Positions 23,460-34,420 are shown, numbered from the stretch's first letter. The stretch is 64,000 nt of DNA from Diphasiastrum complanatum (GCA_029204225.1 CM055100.1:14512538-14576537); one strand, 5' to 3'. Made by a program: numbers and translations. Notes: generated by a model from the sequence alone, not told the origin.

Positions 23460-24180
23460 ATCCCAGATGCTGAGGAAGTATCTGTTGCTGACCCTTCTTT
23501 TGCATCATCCTCTGTTCAGTCAGCTATTAAGGATATCAGTCACTTCCTTATCGACACTCCTGATAAGAAAAGTGACTTTATTGATGTAAATACTGATGTT
23601 CTTCGGGATTCTTTTATCGGCCAAAATACATCTGCTGTTGAATCAATCCCAATAGAAGAGTCTAAATGTCTTTTCAATTTGCCTGTATATTATATTAATG
23701 ACGATGTATATTTTACTACTGCTGATTTATGTAAATTTTTTGACTATCGTGAAGATGAGGTTCTATATTTATTATCCGGCACAATTTCCGAATTCTCGGA
23801 CTTTGTAGATTTTGAAACATATGACCTTGTTGCTGGTATTGATTTTGATGATGAGGAGGGACTTATGACCGGTGAAGAATGCCTGACTAAGGCTTTATCA
23901 AATATTGCTGAGGATGGGTGAGGCAGATCATCCGATGAAGAATTCACGGCATTTCAATCCCAGATGGGCTTCCCTCGTCCATCATTAATGCATTTCGCTG
24001 ATGATTGCACTTCAGTACGTGGTCATTATATTGATCATCTTGATCTGATTGTTGTTGATAATGAAGAATGTGTAAGTGTTTAAACTTCCTTGCATTACAA
24101 TGTTTTTAATCACTGAATGTGTTTTTGCTAACATATTTCCTATTGCAGGATGCTCTCATAATTGATGATTTTGCTACGAG
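23460..24180 (+). pseudogene. Unrecognised acidic spliced gene fragment, cut by copia
   Basis: A splice acceptor (TCTAGTTCAG, ending 23459) opens a phase-0 exon 23460-24071. A good donor (TGT|GTAAGTG) follows, then a 77-base intron and an acceptor (TATTGCAG, ending 24148). The next exon continues in phase 0 (DALIIDDFATRR) up to about 24,180, where copia RT sequence takes over. The protein is rich in Asp, Glu and Ser, with hydrophobic patches (NLPVYYINDDVYFTTADLCK, EVLYLLSGTISEF). One in-frame TGA at 23919 interrupts it. I do not recognise a domain. Correct intron phases on both sides argue for a once-real host gene now truncated by transposon sequence. An alternative start at 23385 would read through the acceptor. 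Confidence 0.5.
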
Positions 24181-25857
24181 ACGACTCTCCACGTAGTGTA
24201 TCACCTGAATCAAAGATACCAAAATGGTATGAGAAGATCATGAAGGACGCAAAGCTAAATCAACCAGAATCTAGCACACAAGGAGAAGTGAGAAGATCAA
24301 CGCAGGAAAGGAAGTCTCCCGATCGTTATCATGTGAACTATGCCCTAATGAGTGACATTTTGAAATGTCGAGAGCCATCAAACTTTGATGAGGCAAAAGA
24401 TCACAAATAGTGACAAAGGGCAATGGAGGATGAGATGGAATCCATCCATAGACATGATACATGGGAGATGGTTGATCTACCACTTGGAAAGAAACCCATT
24501 GACAACAAATGGGTGTTCAAAACAAAGTTTCATGCGGATGGCACGATAGCAAAGCATAAGGCACGCCTAGTAGTGAAGAGTTATGAGCAAAGTAAAATAA
24601 TTGACTATGAAGAGACATTTGCTCCAGTGGCGAAGTCGACTACACTATGCCTTATCATTGCTCTAGCATCTCATTTTGGGTGGAAGATCCATCAAATGTA
24701 TGTGAAGTTCGCATTTTTGAATAGTGACTTAGAGGAAGAAGTTTATATGGTCCAACCGCAGAGCTTGATAGCAAAAGGACAAGAACGGAAGGTATGTAAG
24801 CTACGCAAAACACTGTATGGCCTTAAGCAAGCGTCACACGCCTGGTATGGATGCATTGACAATTACTTTCTTTCTCATGGGTTTGTAAGAACAAATTCAG
24901 ATCCAAATCTTTATGTTCTTATAAACGAGTTGATGATATCATTATCATGGGCAATGATGAGAACCTCACTCGTTCTATCAAAGCCAACTTATGCAAGCAG
25001 TTTGAGATGACAAATTTAGATCTTATGCACTATTGCTTGGGTGTCGAAGTATGGCAAATTGGCAGTGACATCAGCTTATGTCAAAATAAGTATGTGTGCG
25101 AGGTATTGGAGAGATTTCGCATGACAGAATGCAAACCTTCCATCACCCCTTGCGAAGCTGGTAAGAAATTATCTCGTATTGATGATAGTGCACATGTTGA
25201 CGCTACTCTATTTCATCAGCTCTTACGACTACACGTCCTGATATCTGCTATGTTGTAAGTTTGATTAGCCAATTCATGTCATCACCCACTATGGACCATT
25301 GGAAAGCTGCGAAAAGGATTTTGAGGTATGTAAAATGTACACCTAACCTTGGCCTAATCTACAAAAGACAAAGTATTTTACCTAAGTTGCAGGGTTATGT
25401 TGATACTGATTGGGCAGGAAATGTAGATGATAGAAAGTGAACAACAGGTTATGTCTTCAATTTTGGTAGCGGTTGTTTTACATGGTCTAGCAAGAAGCAA
25501 GATATTATTTCTCTTTCTTCTACAGAAGCCGAATATAAAGCGTTAAGTTCTGCTACCTAGGAAGCAGTTTGGCTACGTAAGTTGTTATGTGAGATTGGCA
25601 TGAAGTAGGTAAATCCTACTATTATTTTCTGTGACAGTCAAAGTGGAATACAATTGGCTAAGAATCCTGTCTTTCACGCAAAAACAAAACATATTGAGGT
25701 AAAATATCACTTTGTGTGTGAGAAGCTACAATCTGAAGATATAAGTATTGTACACTGTTCTACGTTGTTACAAATTGCTGATATATTTACGAAAGCTTTA
25801 AGTAAAGAAAAGTTTGAGACTTTTAGAGCCAAACTTGGCCTAGATCTAGTTATGTAA
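24181..25857 (+). pseudogene. Copia RT-RNase H remnant
   Basis: In order: the integrase-RT linker (KIPKWYEKIMKDAKLNQPES), the RT start (HDTWEMVDLPLGKKPIDNKW, YEETFAPVAKSTTL), the thumb (FEMTNLDLMHYCLGVEVWQ), and RNase H to the pol end (FHAKTKHIEVKYHFVCEKLQ, IFTKALSKEKFETFRAKLGL). A deletion of about 28 bases near 24,926 removes the Tyr of YVDD, and one of about 19 bases near 25,219 shifts the frame. The adjacent codons near 24,408 are TAG TGA where the sister copy near 54,489 has GAG TGG. Gag, protease and integrase are absent. A polypurine tract and 3' LTR follow, so the element's 3' end is complete. Confidence 0.9.
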
Positions 25858-25948
25858 AAAGCCTTTACTTGTAATACTATCATGGAGGTATGTTCCATGA
25901 ATAGAATAAACTCTAAAATAAAGAGAGACGTTGATCATTGAGGGAGAG

Positions 25949-26201
25949 AGTTAAAATAGCAATGATCGACTTATACAGTGCTTTCTTATTTCGACGGCAC
26001 CACTGTGCTCAGTTCTAGAATTATCGGGCCGTGTTTCTTTTACGAGCCCTTTGAGTGCTTTTAAGCATCTTTATCTTTGTACTTACTTATGAGTTGAATT
26101 TACAGTTTGTGGAGAGCAAGTCTGTTGTCTTGTCTTATTGCACTTGACGTTGTGCTGTGGTGATATTGATCCGATCGGGTTTTTAAACAGTTTTCTTAAC
26201 T
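25949..26201 (+). mobile_element. Copia 3' LTR with AG..CT ends, 253 bp
   Basis: Follows the polypurine tract GAGGGAGAG. It begins AGTTAAAATAGC and ends TTTTCTTAACT. Two other copies (46089-46340 minus, 53784-54034 plus) define the same ends, an AGTTAA/TTAACT inverted repeat instead of the usual TG..CA. This copy differs from the other two by shared indels, for example an extra AT before TTGATCC. Confidence 0.8.
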
Positions 26202-26206
26202 AAGTC

Positions 26207-26335
26207 ATGCATTTGAACCAATCCAAATATGCTAAAAAAGTATTGAAGCAATATGGGATGATCGGGTGCAAAGAGAAGGCGATACCAATGATAGCCAGAG
26301 CCACTACACCGTTGGATGAGGGTGGAGCCATGCCT
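26207..26335 (+). pseudogene. Short copia RT C-terminal fragment
   Basis: The frame reads MHLNQSKYAKKVLKQYGMIG and then CKEKAIPMIARAT. This is the copia segment between the RT thumb and RNase H (S-Q-x-K-Y-A..VL..). It belongs to a different copia family and directly abuts the preceding LTR end. Confidence 0.65.
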
Positions 26336-26576
26336 ACAACCTCATCCATGGGAAGGAATACACTCTTGCTTAACGATTTAGTTTTTTTAGATAAGAAGAT
26401 TAACAAATATTGGTATTGCCTTAGAGCTTCAACTCTTTGGAATATACATTAGAGAGTTTCGGAGTGATGATTTTTCCTCTATATTGATTGTCAAAGAGGT
26501 TGATAAACCTTTTTCACTATGATGTTTTTACCATGTATTTGTAAACACTTCTTCATCCAAGGTTAAGTCTTTGAGA

Positions 26577-26602
26577 GAAAAATAAAATAAAATAAAATAA
26601 AA
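26577..26602. repeat. (AAAAT)n microsatellite
   Basis: About five AAAAT/AATAA units in a row, immediately before the left target duplication of the tRNA-derived insertion. Confidence 0.85.
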
Positions 26603-26606
26603 GGGA

Positions 26607-26722
26607 ATCATAGAATTAATGCTTCTTGGTTTCCAAGGGGAGGCTCGAACTTGGGACCAAAGAAACTTTGGATGCCAAGCCAACCAACTGAGCCAACCCC
26701 GTTGGGTATCATAGAATTAATG
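26607..26722 (-). mobile_element. tRNA-derived retroposon with 15-bp target-site duplication
   Basis: The perfect direct repeat ATCATAGAATTAATG lies at 26607-26621 and 26708-26722. The 86 bases between them read on the minus strand as a tRNA-like head: GGGGTTGGCTCAGTTGG contains an RNA polymerase III A-box-like segment, and AAGTTCGAGCCTCCCC a B-box-like segment. A canonical cloverleaf does not form well and no poly(A) tail is present. A SINE or tRNA pseudogene inserted by retrotransposition fits better than a working tRNA gene. Confidence 0.75.
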
Positions 26723-26980
26723 AACCGTGGACGGTTCACAACGGTTCTGAGAATCGTATAGAACTATAACCGTATAGAACTATACGGTTCTCAATTTTTT
26801 TTGCCAAAACCGTGGTAAATCGTGATGAACCGTGTAGTTGATATTTAATCAATTAATTTTTTAAATTTTTTCGTTTATTTTTTATCAAACAATAATTAAT
26901 TAATTAATTAATTATGATGAACTGTACCACGATTCATGAACCGTGGTACACTTCACCCCACGGTTCTAAGAACCGTGGGT
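26723..26980. repeat. AACCGT/ACGGTT-rich stretch
   Basis: About ten copies of AACCGT or its complement ACGGTT lie within roughly 260 bases, several as local palindromes such as GTGGTAC..ACCGTGG. An (AATT)n run occupies about 26,888-26,910. The pattern could be a small MITE or a MYB-type binding cluster. Confidence 0.55.
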
Positions 26981-27518
26981 ACTATGAAGTGAATACACTC
27001 GAAATGCCCCTGGGCTTTAAAGCAATAACCCAATTCATAGAGTTCAAAATAGAGTCAACAAACAAATTTTGTGATTATGAGGTGAGTAAAAGCCCAAGTG
27101 TAGAGCTTTACTCTTTTTGGGGATTTCATGCTTTTACACTCCTTCAATGCTGTGAGTAAAGTTTAAACCCCCTTCCCCAGTGCCATTACCCCTCACCAAC
27201 CCAAATCTCTTGAATGTGCAGCTCATCTTTGCATTATTTGTAATTGCATGAAACCTAGTATTTCTCCTGAAAGTCAGACGAAAAACCAAGCCTCCATCTG
27301 TTGATATTGCCTGGAACCTAGACCTAGAATTTCTCCTGAGAAGAAAAATCAAGCCTTCCATGTGTTGATATTGCATGAAACCTAGTATTTCTCCTGAAAC
27401 TCAAAAGAAAAATCAAGCTTCTATGTGTTGATAAAAAGTTGTAATTCCAAAATGGTTTGCATACCAGGTAGATCCAGAAGAAATATGCAGATTGGATCCA
27501 AAATAAAAGCAAAAGCTT

Positions 27519-29395
27519 TCATATAACAGCTATGTGAGGCAAGAGCACAGTTCCCAGCCACAACCTCCCATCCCTCTCCTCCACTTCACTTACTAACTTC
27601 ACCACTTTTCCTGTGTCATCTTCGAATACATCCACCAGCTCTCCATCAGCAGAGTACTTGAGCACCATGGCATGTGGCTTACCACTGTAAAATACATATA
27701 AATTCTTCAGAGGAATTGGAAGCTTGAAAATAAGCTTTCTGAGCAGAGGACGAGGACCCAAAATGCGGTGACGAAGATTACGACGGCAATGGATTGCCAC
27801 CCAAAAGTCACCTGCCTCATTCCTTCGAACATTGTCAGGATACCCAGGCAGAAAAGCAAACAATTCTGCAGTGCCAGCCTTCGCTCCCTTCAGCCAATAC
27901 CTCAGCAATCTGCATGCTCAGTTCTTGACAGACGTTAATGAATTGGCCCAGAGAGAAAGAATGTGGCTGATCTTGCTGTCATAAATTTTGCTTAGAGAAT
28001 CCTGCATTTGTTATAGCTGTTGCATAACTCAAGATTTCCTGCCCAAATACTCATATATGCTTCAACAATAGTCAAGAAGGGACTAAAAAGCAGTTCTCCA
28101 AGTTTAAAGAAACAACAGTCAAGAAAGATGATAGATCAGTTCTCTGAGCTGCAGGATAGATTGTCTCATACCTCCCACTAATTGATTCAGCCACAACTAG
28201 AAAGGAATTGTCTTTACTGAGAGCAACCCCGTTTGCAAATGGGAGCCCACGAAGCAGCACTTGGCTTTCTTGGGTGGATGGGCTGTATTTCAAGAGACGC
28301 CCTGTGTTGTCACCTGCCACTATAGCTGCAAAGAAATGCCTGAGCAGCATGTTAGATTCTACTTGCAAGACACAAAAGCACATGAACAACAAAAGCAGAT
28401 TATACAACATGGCAAATTGGACAGGGTTGTCAACCTTCTTGGGAATCTGGTGCTACTATCTGTAAAGTAAACGTTTCCTTCATCGTCCAAGTCGAGATCA
28501 TTGGTGAATCTAAATGGCTCACCCTCAGCCTCCGTAGCAAGAGGCTTTGCAGATCCCCCTTCTGGACCCACAACCAGTAATCCGTGATATGCATCTGCTA
28601 TGAATAGTTCCCCAGTTTTCTTGCTAAGGCGCAATCCAAGAGGCCGCCCACACACATGCTCAAATGCCAAGTTGGGTTGTGGAGGGGTTTTAGGCTGGCA
28701 CACCTCGGATCTGCCATTGCAATCAAATTTTATCATGACAGCACCACCATAGGGCAATATAAAGTTTATTGCATCATAATTTGAAAGCCTGAGGCAAATC
28801 ACCATAGCAGATGCAAGTACACAGTAAATGAAGATACTATGCTATTGACAGACAGCAAATGCACTATACTTTGTGCTGACAAATGTCTGGAACCATCCTT
28901 CACTAGCTTGAGTACACATTTCTAACCAACAGCTCCTTAATTACTTGTTGAAGGAAAAATAAAAGCTGCAAAATGGTTGAAAACAAGTTGTCAGATTAGA
29001 AACAAGTAAAGAACAAGCCAAGAAGCCTACATTGGATATTGAAAACTACATCCATCTCACCGATTGGGAGAGGTGTAGGCAAAATCTGTCCAACCTTTCT
29101 CAGGCCCATCCCATCTGACAATTCGTCCATCACTCAAGCCTGTGTAGGGACCCCTTCCATGTGCATCAAAAGCAATGCTTTCTGGTCCATGGATCTCATT
29201 AACAAACCTCAAATCTGCTTTCTGGAGCTTGTTGTGGCTGTCTCTGGGGTAGCTGAAGGCAGCAGCCCAGGTGGGCTGCTCCACATACAAAGTCTGGAAG
29301 TCTGGGAATTCGGCAATGAAGCTTACTTTGAAGGGATCTGCTCCCAGATACAAAGACACACTCGCAATGGCCAATCCCATCACCCATTTCCACAT
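27519..29395 (-). CDS. Strictosidine-synthase-like (APMAP-like) beta-propeller protein, four exons
   Basis: Exons on the minus strand: 29395-29061, 28710-28435, 28339-28172 and 27909-27519, with GT-AG introns and compatible phases. They sum to 1,170 bases, an intact 389-residue protein within the usual family length. The N-terminus (WVMGLAIASVSLYLG) is a likely signal anchor for the ER or secretory path. Family segments follow: GLSDGRIVRW near residue 90, VCGRPLGLRL near 132, the Str_synth core DLDLDDEGNVYFTDSSTRF near 183, LPFANGVALSKD near 235, LPGYPDNVRRNEAGDFWVAI near 280, and the C-terminal SEVEERDGRLWLG. These are six-bladed propellers. True strictosidine synthases condense tryptamine and secologanin, but most plant paralogues, including this type with WVAIHCRR, are not thought to, so the substrate is unknown. 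It is the only intact host gene seen here. Confidence 0.9.
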
Positions 29396-29429
29396 CCTGT
29401 TGATCTGGGTAGACGATCATTCTAAGGCC

Positions 29430-30485
29430 ATGCCATGTCTGATTTTGCTGATTTATACCCACAAATGTTAGTTGAATACAACAATAAGGATCTCCTTGCG
29501 ACACGCTCATACGAGTCGTACCTCATACTAAGTCTACCAACTATTCCTGGCTAGCTTTTAAGAACATAAAAAAAAAGGTGCATTTCCCTTTACACCCACC
29601 CTTGATTCAAGTGATAGTGAAATTTGAACTCAACTAGTGATATTAGCTTTGAAAGGTAGGTCAAGTTTGCTCTAGAGTCTAATCATATTTACCTCAACTT
29701 TGTAAAAGAGGTGGAGCATCAAATGAGCGATATAGAGATCTATAGAATGAGAAAGGCAAGACAAGAGGGATAGAGATTTATAGATTGGAAAAAGGCAAGG
29801 ACTACGACATTGCTTGCCAAAAACCTATAATCCATTGAAAAAACCTACTAAGAAATTTTTTATAGGTTCTCATAACCTAAATGTTTGAGCCTTTATAGGT
29901 TATGAGCCTATATCAAATATTTAATCTACAAGTTTTTATTTTCATATGACTTTTTTTATATACTTAGTCTAGCTCTAGGCTTTGATACATTCTTCGAGTG
30001 GCTCATAATATAGTTTTAATAAAGTACATGCCATTTTACTTCTTTATATATATGAAAGTCATACACAAGTATTTCTTAATTATTATTAAATTCTAATACA
30101 TATCAAAATGTAAAAATTTAACATTTTAATATTGATTATTGCATCATCGTAATTTCTTGTGTTTTCTAGAAGTTGCTGATTTTTAAAAAATCTTGTCTTC
30201 TGAATCCTGCATCTCAATTTGATTGTCGTCAAAATATATTACAAGTTTACATTAATAACTAATTGTATTGACTTAATAAAGCTATGCAAAATAAGCTTAT
30301 ATGAATCTACCTGCTTTATTACACATAAATTTATTGCATTTGAAAACAATAAACAAACAAGTTGTCGATATTTTAAAAGTCAACTTCCTATAAGTTTTTT
30401 ACAAAGTCGATTTTTAAAGAAATTTTTAGATTCCATTCCTATACTTGTCGGCTTTCCTGAACAATGACCCAAAGTTTGAATCAAT
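29430..30485. other. AT-rich spacer upstream of the strictosidine-synthase-like gene
   Basis: This includes the probable promoter and 5' UTR of the minus-strand gene. No coding region is credible. The DNA becomes strongly AT-rich from about 29,800 and reaches a deleted copia at about 30,490. Confidence 0.35.
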
Positions 30486-30489
30486 TGAA

Positions 30490-31829
30490 ATCCTAATGAA
30501 AAAGAATGAAATACTGGTTCCAAGACTACAAGTCATCCACCCATTCTAGAGTTGTGCAACTAGGAGACAACTCATCTCATACCCTGGTTCAAGATCGAAT
30601 TCAAGCTCTTCATCATTCCAACCAACGTAGAAACTTTTCTGCAGATACAATAAGAGGACTGGCCACGAAATCAAAGACTGCCGAACTTTGAAGCACAACA
30701 ACGAAAAGAAGAAGCAGTTCCAACAACAAGCACATAGTGCTACATCCAGTCACTCAAATTAGCAACAACAAGAAGAAGATGAGACAATTTTCATGACCAT
30801 AGTCGGAGAACAATAGGATATCGATTCTTGATATCTAGATTCCGGAGCAACTCTAGTAAAATATTTGCCTTCAGTCAGCAAGCCAACTTCTCCATGCAAA
30901 AGCTGTATTATCAACAAGCCTTCAGACTCAGTTCATACATTCAAAGGCTTGCTTGACCTTGTACATAGCGACATTTGTGGCCCGATGTAGACTGCTTCCA
31001 CAGGGGGAGCTTTCTATTTTCTAACCTTCATCGATGACTTCTCTCGAAGGACTGCGACCTACTATCTGAAGAACAAATCTGAAGCATTCAAGTTCTTCAT
31101 GTAGTTCAAGGCGTCTGCAGAAAACTAGACCCGGAGGAAGATCAAGGCTCTACACACAGATGGAGGGGGAGAGTACATCTCCACATAATTCAAGGAGTTT
31201 TGGAAGGCCAATGAGATGCATCAACAATATAAAACCAACTACTCACCTCAGTCGAATGGTGTAACTGAGCGGAAGAATCGGAGACTCATTGAGAGTGCCA
31301 AGGGCATGATGGCCCATGTCTCTCTTCCAAAAAAAATCTGGGCAGAGGCTGTTACCACAGCTGCCTACTTGCATAATCGATCCATCACCAAAGCCTTGAA
31401 TGACAAGACACCTTATGAGGTGTGGACATGATCGAAACCATCACTCAAACATATTCGAGTGTTTGGATGCATCGCTTTTGCTTAGATCCCTGAGGATCTA
31501 AGAAGAAAGTTGGATGATAAGAGCAAGAAGATGATCTTCATTGACTATTCTCCAAATTACAAGGCATACAAGCTCTACAATCTGAATACCGAGAAGGCAT
31601 TCACCAGTAGAGATGTCAATTTCGTGGAAGACCAGTTCATCGACCACAAAGGGATAGTTGTTGATGAATCCGACCCAAGGATCGAGCAACCAGTCAATTC
31701 CGATCCAGGAATTCAACTGTTGAATAATGACGCTGACTCAAACAATGAGTCAGAACCTCAACGAGTCAACCCACATTAGAGGACCGAAGTTCAATCAAGA
31801 AGGTCGAACAGGTCCAGACAGCCTCCATC
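30490..31829 (+). pseudogene. Internally deleted copia: protease-gag pieces and integrase
   Basis: It begins with a protease-region piece (RVVQLGDNSSHTLV). A zinc-knuckle-like end follows (GHEIKDCRTLKH), then the protease site YLDSGAT preceded by a TGA. At about 30,855 it jumps into the pre-integrase segment (KPTSPCKSCIINKPSDSVHT). Integrase follows: TFIDDFSRRTATYYLKNK, HTDGGGEYIST, YSPQSNGVTERKNRRLIESA, and the C-terminal FTSRDVNFVEDQFIDHKG. In-frame stops include 30988, 31102, 31126 and 31186. Three of these are shared with the minus-strand copy at 59.3-61.1 kb. It ends abruptly at 31,829 against an antisense element. Confidence 0.85.
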
Positions 31830-33135
31830 CAAAGTGTTAAAGCATGAAAACACATTCACATCCTCAACATCACAATGCATACGAGATTTCAAAAGCAAGT
31901 GAAAGAGTTCATACTCAGAATCATGAAGTTTCTCAATTAATTCAGCCGAGGAAATCATCGGCGATGGTAGTACATCAGTCTCTCCAGAAATAGAGACAAT
32001 CTGATCAAACTTATCTTTAAATACCACAGAATAATTTTTAAAATCTATCTCTAAAGAGTCTGATTTGCCAAAAAACCACTCATAGCCCAAAATTACATCA
32101 GTCCGGTCCAGATTCATGACATGGAAGTCCAACGGCTCAACATAGTCCTGCATCCGAAGCTCTAAGTTTGAGACTTTGACATCCCAAATCTCAGTGTCCG
32201 ACCCTGAGGCAAGATGGACCATGTAACGGTGATCACTGGCCATGGTGGACACTCGGAGCCTCTACACAAGTCGAGCATTCAAAAAATTGTGAGTACTACC
32301 TGAATCAAATAGCACATTCACGTCTTTCAAAAAAATTGCCTCTCACACGAAACAATTCAGTAGGCTTGAAAGAGAGTGCACTAAAGTTACAAGTACAGTC
32401 ACAATTATTCAACAAATTGACTTCCAATTTACCTGTCGGTAAATCTACAATCATGAAACTTGACAACTTTGCTTTCCGTTTGGGGCACTGTTTGGCACGG
32501 TGCCCGGGTTTATTGCGGAAGAAACACAGAATCCTGTTTAAGCACTGATAACCGTGCTTTGTCTTTGACCACCAATTTTTTCTTATATACATCTTAGATT
32601 CATCAAAGATAACATCACGATTGACATGTATTTTGTTCTCCACTTACATCAAGATTCCTGTGAGCTCATCAAAGGTTGACAATCTTTCTCTTGATGCTAT
32701 TCCGCTCATAAACATCTGATAAGGTTCTGCAATGCCACACAATGCATTGTGCACCAGCTAACATCACGTATGCGCTCACCAATAGAATGCAGTTCATCCC
32801 TCATTGTCTTGATTATGGTCATGTACATCTGAATATGCTCTCCTTGTTCCATGCGGGCACTATTCAGTTTTGACTTCAAAAACATGATTCTTGACGAATT
32901 TGACGTCTCGAACTGCTCTTTTAGCATATCCCATGTCTGTCTGGATGTAACAACATCACAAATGTGGGTAATGATGTGATCCTTCACTGACAAGTTGATA
33001 TAAGTCAAGGCTATTCTTGCTCTATTCCTTCTCTATCAATATGTTCTTTATTTTCAACTTCCACACTGCATAGTTGGAAATCTCGTCCAATTTGCTACTT
33101 TCACTCAAAATGGACTCTCCCATGTTTGCCATCCG
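31791..33135 (-). pseudogene. Copia-like Gag followed by a Ty3-type protease
   Basis: Minus-strand order: a Gag start (SESSKLDEISNYAVWKLKIK near 33,080), the UBN2 Gag domain (VVTSRQTWDMLKEQFETSNS), a knuckle remnant (NKPGHRAKQCPKRKAK) with one Cys lost, and a Cys-rich linker (EVNLLNNCDCTCNFSALSF). A retropepsin follows: LFDSGSTHNFLNARL near 32,290, an in-frame stop, then MNLDRTDVILGYEWFF. DSGSTHNFL and D-V-I-L-G-Y-E-W are typical of Ty3/gypsy proteases, while the UBN2 Gag is typical of copia. A piece resembling a copia integrase linker (NKIHVNRDVIFDESKMY) lies between Gag and the knuckle. Frameshifts and stops are present. The element is cut at 31,83x by the opposing copia. Confidence 0.7.
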
Positions 33136-34407
33136 AAAACTGCTTAAAACTGCAACTGTAGGCTATAAACAATATGTCAAGGCCAAATGTGATGTTAGAA
33201 GTTGAAAATAATGACCTGCTATTTTTTCCTTACTAGGCCACCCGCCGCTTTTCCGCCAAATTGAAAGCCAAATCGACATCGCCTCCCGAAATTCACTTTG
33301 TCACCAACTCCCAACTACGTGCCCAATGGAATGGTGAAATCACTTTTGGCATGCTCCAAACACTTTCTCCGCTGCAGTCACTTTGTTTTGTGGTACCGTA
33401 CTTGCAGGTATAGTTTGGGTGCCCTTCATTTGGAGTCCATAGCCTTTCGTTCGGGTCAAAACGGATAAAAGACCTAAAAATATGGACTCTTTAACTTTTT
33501 GAACTGTCTCTTCACCTTGAAGAAACTTCACCTTTCACTTGTGAAGGGACCCAACTTCAATTTCAACTTGAAATTTTTTAATGAAGTTGCATGGCCAGAT
33601 GCACTTCATACCCTTCGGACCCTTTCAAAGCCCATCAAGTAGTCCATCTGACGGCCCTTATTAAAAGCGATTTTCACCGTTGATCGAGGTGAGTGCAAAT
33701 CCGAAGGGCTAGCCTTCTCTCGTGCATCGAAGGCTCATCCTACAGCCGCTAGACACCAAAAGACACTACAGGCTATTTAGTTTGGGCGTGCGCGACCTGT
33801 AGCGCGGGTTCTCTCTTCCTTCTTCCTTGCTCCAAGACTTAGCTTTGGAGAAGGGGTTTTGGCCCTCCAAAACACAATCCTGCATCCTATCTGCCGCCCA
33901 CGGCCATCAGCCAATTATCTGTCTTCAGCAGGGTGTCCACACTTAGCCTCTTACAGTGCTTAAATTGGTTCTCTGTGATGAAAGATCCAGCACTTTGCTC
34001 TTGCAAACCCTTGCTCAAGAAACAGCTTCTGTTCAGAGCCTATTCTTGACACTTTTTTGGGCTTTTTCTTGCAGTTGCACACCTCTCCGAGGTTGCCCTA
34101 CTACTGGAAATCTGATGCTTTAATCCGTTTGTCAAACGGTGTCCGTTCGGATGCACACCAATCACGAACTCCAAGCAACTTCTTTACAAAATTTTCAGAA
34201 TTCCGTTTCTTCGCTCTTTAGATCCAACTGACAAGCCTTGTCTCTGAATCCTCACACAGTCTCAAGCTTAACAAGCTTCTGTATGTTAGAATCTGTGCAC
34301 TAGTGCCTCACTTTCTGTCTTCAACCCGCCGTAAACCCAACTCTCAGAAGACTTTTCTCCCAAAGCTCTCTTCAACGATGACGCTATACTGTGTACACTC
34401 CCTGTAC
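33136..34407 (-). other. Leader region of the minus-strand element
   Basis: About 1.27 kb between the Gag start and the PBS. No continuous frame was found. Composition is less AT-rich than neighbouring intergenic DNA. Confidence 0.4.
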
Positions 34408-34420
34408 GGCTCTGATACCA
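34408..34420 (-). promoter_or_regulatory. Copia primer-binding site (minus strand)
   Basis: The plus strand reads GGCTCTGATACCA, the exact complement of TGGTATCAGAGCC. It marks the 5' end of the minus-strand element. The adjoining LTR, starting at 34421, lacks an obvious TG..CA end, so its extent is not given. Confidence 0.85.

Noticed and set aside
26622-26707. Functional tRNA gene
   Set aside because: A- and B-box-like parts are present but acceptor and T arms do not pair properly, and a perfect 15-bp target duplication marks it as a retroposon.
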